In this document: positions 24,856 through 32,507 of the stretch, piece after piece
How positions within the stretch are numbered: the stretch's first letter is position 1
How the letters are laid out: every line of letters starts with the position of its first letter
Origin: Actinomycetes bacterium
GTDB taxonomy: Bacteria; Actinomycetota; Actinomycetes; Jiangellales; Jiangellaceae
Assembly (NCBI GenBank): GCA_021793295.1
Contig: JAJYTA010000034.1
Location: forward strand, 1-32,507
DNA: 32,507 nucleotides
Direction: 5' to 3'
Notes under the pieces: model-generated
What the model was told of the DNA's origin: nothing
Database searches by the model: none
What the model saw: the letters and a program-made list of their open reading frames with translations, nothing else
Made by a program: the position numbers and the translations under genes

Positions 24856-25220
24856 ACGTTCTCACTGCCTTTCATTGCCGTGATGCGCTCGACGACGTCG
24901 TCGAGCGGGATGCCGATGACCCGCGCCTCGGCGACCATCGGCTCGACGACGTCGGCGAAGAATCGCTGCCGACGTTGCTCGAGTAGGGCGGCGCGAGCAC
25001 CGGGGCTGACGAACATGCCGATCCCCCTCTTCTTGTAGAGCACGCCTTCGTCGACGAGCTGCTGAAACCCCTTGGCCGCGGTAGCGGGGTTGATCCGGAA
25101 GTGCGCCGCGTACTGGTTGGTCGACATGACCTGATCCTCGGCCTGGAGTTCACCGCTGAGGATGTCGTTCTTGATGGCCTCGGCGATCTGGTGATAGATC
25201 GGGCTCCGCTCGTCGAACAT
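24852..25220 (-). CDS. GntR-family regulator, YtrA subfamily
   Basis: A 122-aa repressor. The winged-helix domain (MFDERSPIYHQIAEAIKNDILSGEL, then QVMSTNQYAAHFRINPATAAKGFQQLVDEGVLYKKRGIGMFV) is followed by only a short two-helix tail, the mark of the YtrA subfamily. YtrA regulators control ABC transporters, often in response to cell-wall-active compounds. ATG 25220 is preferred to GTG 25226 because AAGGGGG lies 5 nt before it. A perfect 24-bp palindrome (25242-25265) lies just upstream. Confidence 0.93.
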   Translation of the reverse strand: MFDERSPIYHQIAEAIKNDILSGELQAEDQVMSTNQYAAHFRINPATAAKGFQQLVDEGVLYKKRGIGMFVSPGARAALLEQRRQRFFADVVEPMVAEARVIGIPLDDVVERITAMKGSENV

Positions 25221-25241
25221 CGGCACCCCCTTCGGCTTCTC

Positions 25242-25265
25242 GGTTCATTACTCAACTAATGAACC
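25242..25265. promoter_or_regulatory. Operator of the YtrA-type operon
   Basis: GGTTCATTA and TAATGAACC form perfect 9-bp arms around CTCAAC, 22 bp before the GntR start. The A+T-rich site must overlap the promoter. No second copy is seen within the window. Confidence 0.75.
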
Positions 25266-25518
25266 ACATAGCCAGCGAACCGTCAAACCGCACGTGGAGC
25301 CCGCAGCTGCACCCCTGGTCAGGATGCGTGCACACGCACGAAGGAATCACCGCGCCGGGAACGTGCGGGCAGATGAAGCCATGCTGGCGCGACAGGTGAC
25401 TGCGACCCGATGGTCGGTGTCGGCGGGCTCGTGCCCGCGCTTGCTGTCGGCGGCTCGTGCTCGTGTGCGGTGACGACGAGGCGATGACGCGATCAGCGAG
25501 AATCCAGGAGCGTGATGC

Positions 25519-26907
25519 TCAGGAACGCGACCGCCGCTCGCGAACCTTCATCGACACCTCGATGGGCGTGCCCACGAATCCGAACTCCTCGCGCAGCCGG
25601 CGCTCGATGAAACGGCGGTACGACGACTCGAGGAACCCGGTGGTGAACAGCACGAAGCGCGGCGGGCGGGTGTCGGCTTGAGTGGCGAACAGGATGCGTG
25701 GCTGCTTGCCGCCTCGAACAGGGTGCGGGTGGGACGCCACGAGCTGGCCGAGAAACGCGTTCAGCCGCGAGGTCGGTACCCGTGTGGACCAACCCTCGAG
25801 CGCGGCGTCCAGCGCGCGAACCAGGCGATCGACATGCCAGCCGGTCCGGGCCGACACGTTCACCCGCGGCGCCCAGGTCACCCGGACGAGTTGGCGATCG
25901 ATCTCGCGCTCGAGCATCTCGCGGCGCTCGTCGTCGAGCAGGTCCCACTTGTTGTATGCCAGTACGAGAGCCCGGCCGGACTCCTCGACCATCGAGATGA
26001 TGCGCAGGTCCTGTTCGGTCAGTGGCTCGCTGGCATCGATCAGGACGACGGCGACCTCGCAGCGTTCCAACGCCGCGGCCGTGCGCAGGGAGGCGAAGTA
26101 CTCCGCTCCTGACGCCTCGTGCACGCGCCGGCGGATGCCCGCGGTGTCGACGAATCGCCACGGCCGGTCGTCGAGCTCGATCAACTCGTCGATCGGATCG
26201 ACCGTCGTACCGGCCACGGCGTCGACGACGACCCGATTCTCACCGGCGAGTCGGTTCAGCAGGCTGGACTTACCGACGTTGGGTTTGCCCACCAGCGCCA
26301 CCCGCCGGGGACCGTCGGCGTCGTCGCCGAACGATTCGGCCGGCGCGTCGGGCAGCGCCGCCACGACCGCGTCCAGCAGATCACCACTCCCCCGCCCGTG
26401 CAGGGCCGAGACCGGGTGCGGCTCGCCGAGACCCAGATTCCACAGTGCTGCGGCATCGGGCTCTCCGCTGGGGCCGTCGACCTTGTTCGCGACCAGGACG
26501 ATCGGCTTGCCCGAGCGGCGCAGCACCCGCACGACGGCTTCGTCGGCATCGGTGGCGCCGACGGTCGCGTCCACCACGAAGATGACGACATCCGCCGCGG
26601 CCACGGCCACTTCGGCCTGCGCGGTGATGCTCGCCGCCATACCCTGCCCGTCCGGATCCCAGCCGCCGGTGTCGAGCAGGGTGAACGCTCGTCCGGCCCA
26701 GGCGGCGTCATAGGCGACCCGGTCGCGAGTCACCCCGGGCACGTCCTCGACGACAGCTTCGCGACGACCGAGAATCCGGTTCACCAGCGTCGATTTGCCG
26801 ACGTTCGGGCGACCCACGACGGCGACCACTGGAGCGGGACCGTCGCCGACGTCGACGGACTCGCCGATGTCGGGGTCGACCTGCTCAGCAGGAACTCGAT
26901 CACTCAC
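25519..26907 (-). CDS. der: Ribosome-assembly GTPase Der (EngA)
   Basis: A 462-aa double-GTPase for 50S subunit assembly. First G domain: [14 protein letters not shown] (G1), LLDTGGWD (G3), ANKVDG (G4). Second G domain: [31 protein letters not shown]. The C-terminal KH-like domain ([42 protein letters not shown]) is complete. A longer frame reaches 27051, but its extra residues have no conserved features. GTG 26907 has GGAGGAG 7 nt upstream and overlaps the plsC stop by 8 nt. It ends the conserved block. Confidence 0.97.
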   Translation of the reverse strand: MSDRVPAEQVDPDIGESVDVGDGPAPVVAVVGRPNVGKSTLVNRILGRREAVVEDVPGVTRDRVAYDAAWAGRAFTLLDTGGWDPDGQGMAASITAQAEVAVAAADVVIFVVDATVGATDADEAVVRVLRRSGKPIVLVANKVDGPSGEPDAAALWNLGLGEPHPVSALHGRGSGDLLDAVVAALPDAPAESFGDDADGPRRVALVGKPNVGKSSLLNRLAGENRVVVDAVAGTTVDPIDELIELDDRPWRFVDTAGIRRRVHEASGAEYFASLRTAAALERCEVAVVLIDASEPLTEQDLRIISMVEESGRALVLAYNKWDLLDDERREMLEREIDRQLVRVTWAPRVNVSARTGWHVDRLVRALDAALEGWSTRVPTSRLNAFLGQLVASHPHPVRGGKQPRILFATQADTRPPRFVLFTTGFLESSYRRFIERRLREEFGFVGTPIEVSMKVRERRSRS

Positions 26908-27568
26908 CTGGGTACTCCTCCGGTCGGGACGCCGCGACAGCCTTCCAGTGCGCCACCAGGGCCTCGCGAAGCTGCTCGGTCGCAGCGTCCAGGGCCGCGC
27001 GAGTGCGTCCTCCACCGGCAGGGAGATACACCGGCTTCCCGAAGACCACATCCAGCCTGGACCGCAAGCCGGGCATCGCCCCCAGCGTACGTCCTCGCGC
27101 CCCCGTCCCGCTGAACACCACCGGCACCACTGGCGCCCCCGAGCGCAGCGCGAACCACGCCAGCCCGGTGCGCAACTCGCTGAAGTCGCCAGCGCCCCGG
27201 GTCCCCTCCGGGAAGACCACCAGGACTCGTCCCTCGTCGAGCACGCCGATGCCGGCCTTGATCAAGCTACGCCCCGGGTCGTCCCGGTCGAGCGGAATCT
27301 GGCCGACCGCGCGCAACAGCAGCCCCAACGGCCCCCGGAAAAGTTCGCGTTTGGCCAGCGTATGAACCGGACGTGGACTGCTCGCCATCAGCAGCGGCGC
27401 GTCGATGAATCCGGTGTGGTTCGGCGCCAGGATCACCGGGCCGTCGTCAGGGACGTTCGCAGCACCTTCGACCCGTACCGACCACAACGTTCGCAGCAAC
27501 CCGATCGCGAGTATGCGCCCGGCCGCTGCACCGCGGCTGGTCGGCACCTCGGCATCGGGGGCACTCAC
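26900..27568 (-). CDS. plsC: 1-acyl-sn-glycerol-3-phosphate acyltransferase (PlsC family)
   Basis: A 222-aa acyltransferase. The catalytic motif H-x4-D is seen as [11 protein letters not shown], motif III is VFPEGTRG, and [28 protein letters not shown] is typical. It makes phosphatidic acid or acylates a related lipid. The GTG start shares GTGA with the cmk stop; the stop overlaps der by 8 nt. A plsC-like gene between cmk and der is common in actinobacteria, and its lipid substrate is not shown by the sequence. Confidence 0.92.
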   Translation of the reverse strand: MSAPDAEVPTSRGAAAGRILAIGLLRTLWSVRVEGAANVPDDGPVILAPNHTGFIDAPLLMASSPRPVHTLAKRELFRGPLGLLLRAVGQIPLDRDDPGRSLIKAGIGVLDEGRVLVVFPEGTRGAGDFSELRTGLAWFALRSGAPVVPVVFSGTGARGRTLGAMPGLRSRLDVVFGKPVYLPAGGGRTRAALDAATEQLREALVAHWKAVAASRPEEYPGE

Positions 27569-28329
27569 GTCCGCGCCCCCGTGCGCCGCTCCACCACGGC
27601 CAGGACGGCGTCGACCGTCTCGTCGAGGGTCAGATCCGACGAGTCGACCACATCGACGCCATCGGCGGCCTCGGTGAACCGCGCCACCGTGGAATCGTCC
27701 GCATCGCGGCGCACCACCTGGTCACGGGTCGCCTCCACTGCGGCTGCGTCGTCGCTGCCGTGCAACTCCAGCGCGCGCCTGGCCAGCCGCGCCTGCTCGC
27801 TGGCGGTCAGGAGCACGCGCACCGGCGCGTCGGGTGCCACCACGGTGGTGATGTCGCGGCCCTCGATGACCACGCCACCGGCCCGCGCGATCTCCTGCTG
27901 GCGAGCGACCAACTCGGCGCGGACGCCGAGGTTCGTCGCCACCGCGCTGACCGCGGTGGAGATCCGGCTCTCGCGGATCACCTTCGTCACGTCGACCTCG
28001 CCGACCCGGACGTTCGGGTTCTTCGGGTCCATGCCCATGACCAGCGGCACCTGGGCCGTGCGTTCCGCGACCCGGTCGCGGTCAGCCAGATCGACGCCCT
28101 GTTCCAGTAGCCACCACGTCACGGCGCGGTACATCGCACCGGTATCGAGGTAGCGCAGCCCCAGCTTTTCGGCCACCCGGCGGGCGACCGTCGACTTGCC
28201 CGAACCGGACGGCCCATCGATGGCGATGACCATGTCACGCTGCCGGCCGGTCGCAGACGGTGCCGACGACGATGCGTGCGGCGACGGTTCGGCGGAGGGA
28301 ATTGCCACGACGAGAAGGGTAGCTTCCAC
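27565..28329 (-). CDS. cmk: Cytidylate kinase
   Basis: A 254-aa (d)CMP kinase. The P-loop is GPSGSGKSTVARRVAEKLG, the CMP-binding part reads YLDTGAMYRAVTWWLL, and VIEGRDITTVVAPDAPVRVLLTA and ARLARRALE are conserved. The 32-residue N-terminal extension before MVIAIDGPSG is unconserved and low in complexity, so ATG 28233 is an alternative start. GTG 28329 and GTG 28308 are the other options. It follows tyrA by 18 nt and overlaps plsC by 4. Confidence 0.95.
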   Translation of the reverse strand: MEATLLVVAIPSAEPSPHASSSAPSATGRQRDMVIAIDGPSGSGKSTVARRVAEKLGLRYLDTGAMYRAVTWWLLEQGVDLADRDRVAERTAQVPLVMGMDPKNPNVRVGEVDVTKVIRESRISTAVSAVATNLGVRAELVARQQEIARAGGVVIEGRDITTVVAPDAPVRVLLTASEQARLARRALELHGSDDAAAVEATRDQVVRRDADDSTVARFTEAADGVDVVDSSDLTLDETVDAVLAVVERRTGART

Positions 28330-28347
28330 TCGCCGCGACGGTGAGCG

Positions 28348-29460
28348 TCACCCGTGGATCGTCCACCCTCGTTCGCGCAGAAACGCCGAAAGCTCGTGCT
28401 CGACGCCGACACGGACGTCGAGCTCCACCAGCCCGACCGGCTGGCCCGGGCTGTGGTCGATGCGCACGTCCTCGACGTTGAACCCGGCTCCGCTGGCATC
28501 GGCGAACAGTCGCGCCAGCTGGCCGGGCCGGTCGTCGACCACCACGACGACGGTGGCGAACTCGGTGTGCGCCCCACCGCGCTTGCCGGGCAGGCGCGCG
28601 CGTCCGTCCACACCGCTGCGCAGCACCTCGCGCAGCGCCGTCCGGCCGGTCGGCGGCGAGTCCAGCGCATCGAGCACGCGATCGAGGTCGGTGCGCAGAC
28701 CGCGCAGAACATCAGCGACGGCAGCAGCATTCGCCGTGAGGATCTCCGTCCACAGCTCGGGATCACCGCTGGCGATGCGCGTGACATCGGTGACGCCAGG
28801 CCCGGCCAGGCGGACCTCGTGCGCGGGAACGTCGACGAACCGGGCAGCCACCAACGCCGCCACGAGGTGTGGCGAATGCGACACCAGCGCCACCGCGGCA
28901 TCGTGATCGGCCGCCGTCATCGTCATCGGTGTCGCACCCACCAGCCGGGCCATGGCCAGGGCCCGCGTCACCGCCTGCTGGTGTGTGCCGTCGTCCGGGC
29001 ACAGCACCCACGGCCTGCCCTCGAACAGGTCCGGCAACGCCGCCCCCGGTCCGGAGACCTCACGCCCGGCCATCGGGTGGCTGCCGACGTAGCGGCCGGG
29101 CTCCTTGGCGCGCTCACGTACATCGGCGGCCGGCAGGGATTTCACGCTGGCGACGTCGGTGACGTACTCGGCAGCCCCGTGGTCCAGCAGCTCCGCGACG
29201 ACTTCGCCGACGGCTTCGGGCGGCACCGCAGCCACGGCCAGCGACGCCGGCGGCTCGTCGGCCACCGCCGGCCGACCGGCCCCGACTCGTACCGCCTCGT
29301 CGACCACGGCCGCGTTGGCGTCACGCAACCGGACATCGACCCCGGCGCGACGCAGCGCCAGCCCCAGCGAGGCCCCCACGAGCCCGGCTCCGACGATGAG
29401 CACACCACCGGACAGCGCCGATGCCCCCGCACCGGGGGCCGCAGCGTCCCACTCCGACAT
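28348..29460 (-). CDS. tyrA: Prephenate dehydrogenase with ACT domain
   Basis: A 370-aa NAD-dependent enzyme of tyrosine synthesis (prephenate to 4-hydroxyphenylpyruvate). The dinucleotide-binding motif is VLIVGAGLVGASLGLALRR, the prephenate-binding motif is YVGSHPMAGREVSGP, and the catalytic region is AALVSHSPHLVAALVA. The last 75 residues (FATVVVVVDDRPGQLARLFADA, and so on) are an ACT domain, which gives tyrosine feedback control in this family. ATG 29460 immediately follows the aroH stop codon with no gap. The two genes form a two-step branch: chorismate to prephenate to the tyrosine precursor. Confidence 0.96.
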   Translation of the reverse strand: MSEWDAAAPGAGASALSGGVLIVGAGLVGASLGLALRRAGVDVRLRDANAAVVDEAVRVGAGRPAVADEPPASLAVAAVPPEAVGEVVAELLDHGAAEYVTDVASVKSLPAADVRERAKEPGRYVGSHPMAGREVSGPGAALPDLFEGRPWVLCPDDGTHQQAVTRALAMARLVGATPMTMTAADHDAAVALVSHSPHLVAALVAARFVDVPAHEVRLAGPGVTDVTRIASGDPELWTEILTANAAAVADVLRGLRTDLDRVLDALDSPPTGRTALREVLRSGVDGRARLPGKRGGAHTEFATVVVVVDDRPGQLARLFADASGAGFNVEDVRIDHSPGQPVGLVELDVRVGVEHELSAFLRERGWTIHG

Positions 29461-29829
29461 CTAGTCCTCCTCGGCGATGTCGTCGCGCAGGACGCTGGTG
29501 CCGTGCAGGTAGACGTGGCGGATCTGGCTGCGCGGGCGCGTGGTCTCCACATGGGCCATCAACCGCACCACCCGCGGCATGGCGCCGGCGACGTCGATCT
29601 CTTGCGCGCACATCATCGGGACGTCGGTGATCCCCAGGGCGCGTACCGCAGTCGCCGGAAACGCCGAGCGCAGGTCGGGCGTCGCGGTGAGCAGGATGCT
29701 GATGACGTCGTCCGGCTCGAGCTCGTTGCGCTCGAGCACGGTGCGCATCAGCTCCGCGGTGCGCTCCAACAGATGCCCGGCTTCGTCCACTTCGAGCTGC
29801 GAGGCTCCACGTACGGCACGAACAGTCAC
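29461..29829 (-). CDS. aroH: Chorismate mutase, AroH class
   Basis: A 122-aa AroH-type chorismate mutase (chorismate to prephenate). The catalytic residues of the B. subtilis enzyme are conserved with a one-residue shift: R7, C74, E77, R89 and Y107 (RAVRGAS, MMCAQEID, MPRVVRLM, HVYLHG). Trimeric in the known structures. The stop abuts the tyrA ATG. The C-terminus is typical and ends DIAEED. Confidence 0.95.
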   Translation of the reverse strand: MTVRAVRGASQLEVDEAGHLLERTAELMRTVLERNELEPDDVISILLTATPDLRSAFPATAVRALGITDVPMMCAQEIDVAGAMPRVVRLMAHVETTRPRSQIRHVYLHGTSVLRDDIAEED

Positions 29830-29885
29830 AACAGTGCACCGTACCCGCTCGGCCCACGCGGACGTCGCGATGGTGGCCCGGTCGG

Positions 29886-30644
29886 CTACAGCCCGACGGC
29901 GTCGTACAACTTGGCCACCTCGTCCGCGCGCAGCACCCGGGTGTTGTCCGGACGCAGATCGCCCAGGGCGACCGGACCGAACCGGGTTCGCACCAACCGC
30001 CGTACCGGATGGCCGACAGCCTCGAGGAGCCGGCGCACCACGTGTTTGCGCCCTTCGTGCAGCACGACCTCGACCATGACCCTGGTACCGACGCGTTCGA
30101 CCACCCGGAACGAGTGCACCGTCACCGGGCCGTCCTCGAGTTCCACGCCGGCCCGCAGCTGCTTGCCCAGCCCCGGTGCCACCGGCCCCGGCACTTCGGC
30201 CACGTAGGTCTTGAGGACCTCGTAACTCGGGTGGGCCAGTCGATGCGCCAACTCGCCGTCATTGGTGAGCAGGATCAGCCCTTCGGTGTCGGTGTCGAGA
30301 CGGCCTACGTGGAACAACCGCTGGCGCCGCCCTTCGGTGTAGCGACGAAGATCCTTGCGGCCGTGCGGGTCGTTCATGGTGCTCACCACCCCGGCGGGCT
30401 TGTTCACCGCCAGGTAGACGTTGCCGGACTCCGCCGTGGTCACTCGCATGCCGTCGACCTTGATGACGACGCTGGCAGGATCGACGCGTACGCCCTGGGT
30501 ACGCACCACCTGGCCGTCCACCTCGACGCGTCCGGCCGCGATCAGCTCCTCGCAGGCTCGGCGGCTGCCCACGCCAGCAGAAGCCAGCACCTTCTGGAGC
30601 CGCACGCCGCGCTCAGGCTCGTTCACGTCACCGGTCCTCGTCAT
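29886..30644 (-). CDS. rluB: 23S rRNA pseudouridine synthase RluB-like
   Basis: A 252-aa RsuA/RluB-family enzyme. The S4 RNA-binding domain (RLQKVLASAGVGSRRACEELIAAGRVEVDG) is followed by the catalytic domain, with YLAVNKPAGVVSTMNDPHGR, then VGRLDTDTEGLILLTNDGELAHRL carrying the catalytic Asp, and LHEGRKHVVRRLLEAVGHPV. ATG 30644 was chosen over a frame reaching 30818 that adds 58 unconserved residues. It lies 37 nt after scpB on the same strand. Confidence 0.95.
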   Translation of the reverse strand: MTRTGDVNEPERGVRLQKVLASAGVGSRRACEELIAAGRVEVDGQVVRTQGVRVDPASVVIKVDGMRVTTAESGNVYLAVNKPAGVVSTMNDPHGRKDLRRYTEGRRQRLFHVGRLDTDTEGLILLTNDGELAHRLAHPSYEVLKTYVAEVPGPVAPGLGKQLRAGVELEDGPVTVHSFRVVERVGTRVMVEVVLHEGRKHVVRRLLEAVGHPVRRLVRTRFGPVALGDLRPDNTRVLRADEVAKLYDAVGL

Positions 30645-30681
30645 GATTCGTCCTGCGTCCTGTGCTCGGTCGGGCGCCGGC

Positions 30682-31260
30682 TCACCGAGCCGCCGTGTCG
30701 ACATCGTCGTCGACTCCGTCGGCGTCGGGCAGGTAGGGCGCCAGCGGCGGCAGATCGTCCAGCGACGACATGCCCAGCCGCTCGAGGAAGTACGAGGTGG
30801 TGCGATACAGCGTCGCACCGGACTCGTGATCGACCCCGGCTTCTTCGACCAGGCCGCGAGTGGTCAGCGTACGCATGACGCCGTCGCAGTTCACGCCGCG
30901 CACCGCCGAGATGCGCGCCCGGCTGACCGGCTGTTTGTAGGCCACGACCGCCAGGGTCTCCAGCGCGGCTTGCGTCAACTTCGCCTGCTGCCCGTCGAGC
31001 ACGAATCGCTCGACCACCGAGGCGCACTCCGGCCGGGTGTAGAACCGCCATCCGCCGGCGACGGGGCGCAGGTCGAAACCGCGTCCGGATGCGGAGTACT
31101 CGTCGGCCAATGCCTCGAGCACGTCGGCGACCTCGTGCCGCGGCCGTTCCAGCACCTGGGCCAACGTGACGTCGTCGACCGGCTCGTCGGCGACCAACAG
31201 GACCGCTTCGACGGCCGCGCGCAACGGCGGCCCCGTGTCGAACAGGGTGTCCTCGATCAA
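30682..31260 (-). CDS. scpB: Segregation and condensation protein B
   Basis: A 192-aa winged-helix SMC partner. Two winged-helix units are visible: LRAAVEAVLLVADEPVDDVTLAQVLE, and LTQAALETLAVVAYKQPVSRARISAVRGVNCDGVMRTL. It binds ScpA and the SMC complex for chromosome segregation. The start is TTG 31260 with a GGGGGAG site 5 nt upstream, in a TTGA overlap with the scpA stop; this start is rare, but no ATG or GTG lies nearby. The acidic C-terminal tail is usual. Confidence 0.95.
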   Translation of the reverse strand: MIEDTLFDTGPPLRAAVEAVLLVADEPVDDVTLAQVLERPRHEVADVLEALADEYSASGRGFDLRPVAGGWRFYTRPECASVVERFVLDGQQAKLTQAALETLAVVAYKQPVSRARISAVRGVNCDGVMRTLTTRGLVEEAGVDHESGATLYRTTSYFLERLGMSSLDDLPPLAPYLPDADGVDDDVDTAAR

Positions 31261-32126
31261 GCCTGCTCCCCCTCCGGCGTGATTTCATCGTCGAACTCGG
31301 CACCGACGTCGCCTGGCTCGCCGTCGTCGTCGCCCGTCCAGCGCACCGTCAGCTCACCCAGCGCCTGCATCTGCTCGAAGGCCACCGTCCGTTCCCGGTA
31401 GAGCTCCAGCAGCGACAAGAAGCGCGCCACCACATGCAGCGTCGACGGGCAGTCGGCGGCCAGGGCGCGAAACGTCAGCACCCCCGAGCGGCGCAATCGG
31501 TCGACCACCACCAGCGCCTGCTCTCGCACGCTCACCCGCGGTTGGTGCAGATGGTTGATGGCCACGGTCGGAACCGGCTTGGGCGCCAGGACCTTCGCGG
31601 CCAGCCGGGCCAACTCCTGCGGCCCCAGCCCCACGACGACCTCAGGCAGCAGTCCGGCGAATCGCTCCTCCAGGCCGACCGCGCGCGGGAACCGCAGCGA
31701 CTCGGCGGCGAACCGCTCGGACAGCACGCCGGCGATCTCTTTGAACGCCTTGTACTGCAGCAACCGCGCGAACAGCAGGTCGCGCGCCTCGAGCAGGGCC
31801 AGGTCGTCCTCGTCCTCGACCTCGCCCCGCGGCAACAGCCGGGCTGCTTTCAAGTCGAGCAGAGTCGACGCCACGACGAGGAACTCGCTGGTCTCGTCCA
31901 GATTCCACGCCTCGCCGGAGCGGGCCCCGGCGGAGATGTAGGCGATGAACTCGTCGGTCACCTTCGACAACGCGACCTCGGTGACGTCGAGCTTGTGCTT
32001 GGCGATCAGGCTCAGCAGCAGGTCGAACGGGCCTTCGAAGTTGGCCAGGTGCACCTCGAACGCCGGAACGGACTCGTCGTCACGCTCCGCGGTGAGGACC
32101 GCCTCGGCCGGCGCCGGGTCACTCAA
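31257..32126 (-). CDS. scpA: Segregation and condensation protein A
   Basis: A 289-aa kleisin subunit of the SMC-ScpAB complex. The N-terminal motif FEVHLANFEGPFDLLLSLIAKHKLDV is diagnostic, then SKVTDEFIAYI, EFLVVASTLLDLKAARLLPR and LLFARLLQYKAFKEIAGVL. The C-terminal winged helix is the segment FRALAADCPSTLHVVARFLSLLELYRERTVAFEQ. Two starts are possible: TTG 32126 in a TTGA overlap with the parA stop, or GTG 32144. I used TTG, parallel to scpB; the distance from the GGGAG site is 11 nt. Longer frames upstream are shadows of parA. Confidence 0.95.
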   Translation of the reverse strand: MSDPAPAEAVLTAERDDESVPAFEVHLANFEGPFDLLLSLIAKHKLDVTEVALSKVTDEFIAYISAGARSGEAWNLDETSEFLVVASTLLDLKAARLLPRGEVEDEDDLALLEARDLLFARLLQYKAFKEIAGVLSERFAAESLRFPRAVGLEERFAGLLPEVVVGLGPQELARLAAKVLAPKPVPTVAINHLHQPRVSVREQALVVVDRLRRSGVLTFRALAADCPSTLHVVARFLSLLELYRERTVAFEQMQALGELTVRWTGDDDGEPGDVGAEFDDEITPEGEQA

Positions 32127-32507
32127 CGCCGTGCCGGCTCCCACCGCGCCAACACCTCCCGCGCGAGCTGCCGGTACGCCGATGCCCCCCGCGAGGACGG
32201 TGCGAACGACGTGATGGGCAGCCCCGCCACCGTGGTTTCGGGGAACCGGACCGTGCGGCCCACGACCGTGTGGAAGACCCGGTCGCCGAACGCCTCGACC
32301 AGACGGGCCAGCACTTCGCGGCCGTGCACGGTCCGCGAGTCGTACATGGTGGCGAGCAGGCCCTCGATCTCGAGGCGAGGGTTGAGGCGGTCGCGCACCT
32401 TCTCGATGGTCTCTTTGAGCAGCGCCACGCCCCGCAGCGCGAAGTACTCGCACTCCAGCGGCACCACCACACCGTCGGCGGCGGTGAGCGCGTTGACCGT
32501 CAAGAGC
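32123..32507 (-). CDS. parA: ParA/Soj-family ATPase, C-terminal part
   Basis: The last ~127 codons of a ParA-type Walker ATPase, cut by the window end. Visible are LTVNALTAADGVVVPLECEYFALRG (the sensor region), the ATP-binding ARLVEAFGDRVFHTVV and then FPETTVAGLPITSFAPSSRGASAYRQLAREVL, as in the ParA proteins encoded next to scpA. The N-terminal Walker A is outside. It opens the parA-scpA-scpB-rluB block. This is likely a chromosomal ParA-like protein; the main parAB genes near the origin are usually a separate pair. Confidence 0.93.
   Translation of the reverse strand, partial: LLTVNALTAADGVVVPLECEYFALRGVALLKETIEKVRDRLNPRLEIEGLLATMYDSRTVHGREVLARLVEAFGDRVFHTVVGRTVRFPETTVAGLPITSFAPSSRGASAYRQLAREVLARWEPARR

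Noticed and set aside
25266-25518. Gene in the gap between the GntR operon and der
   Set aside because: Only short frames that run into der on the opposite strand; no ribosome-binding site or conserved motif.

Overview
This window comes from the chromosome of a high-GC Gram-positive bacterium (Actinomycetota). Evidence: G+C-rich codon use, frequent GTG and TTG starts, several probable leaderless genes, and two gene orders typical of actinobacteria. It resembles Jiangellales or Nocardioides-like genomes, but the sequence alone does not fix a genus.

Left end (1-6.3 kb, all minus strand). After a cut-off glutathionyl-hydroquinone-reductase-like gene comes the block known in Mycobacterium tuberculosis as Rv1822-Rv1830, in the same order: CDP-alcohol phosphatidyltransferase, DUF881, small basic protein, DUF881, gcvH, garA (FHA), ftsR (MerR), bifunctional nuclease and resR-like MerR. 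It joins membrane and division control (ftsR, sbp/DUF881, phospholipid synthesis) to 2-oxoglutarate/glycine metabolism (garA, gcvH). Translation-start corrections are supported for resR, garA, gcvH, one DUF881 gene and the phosphatidyltransferase.

Middle (6.5-21.4 kb, mixed strands) is an accessory region of small units: a LysE exporter, an F420-type nitroreductase, a PD-(D/E)XK-like protein divergent from a NYN-LOTUS protein across a 48-bp palindrome, a Rox-like flavin monooxygenase, a putative metal or Fe-S regulator beside a DUF2249-cupin protein and a small membrane protein, a DUF1707 protein, archease divergent from RtcB (RNA repair), an AlkD-like protein, two TetR units with clear palindromic operators, a methyltransferase, and a tyrosine-recombinase relic next to tRNA-Pro(GGG).

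Right part. From 21.5 to 25.3 kb lies a five-gene operon: a YtrA-type GntR regulator, a YtrB-like ATPase, a membrane partner, and a second ABC-2 ATPase/permease pair, headed by a 24-bp palindromic operator. From 25.5 kb to the end is the second conserved actinobacterial block, read leftward: parA (partial), scpA, scpB, rluB, aroH, tyrA, cmk, plsC and der, with many 4-8 nt overlaps. It covers chromosome segregation, ribosome maturation and tyrosine/phenylalanine synthesis.

No CRISPR array, intact mobile element, rRNA or replication origin was seen. The most unusual items are the palindromes in divergent regions, the operators lying inside promoter spacers, the zinc-ribbon form of GarA, and the candidate Cys/His-rich regulator with its DUF2249-cupin and membrane targets.
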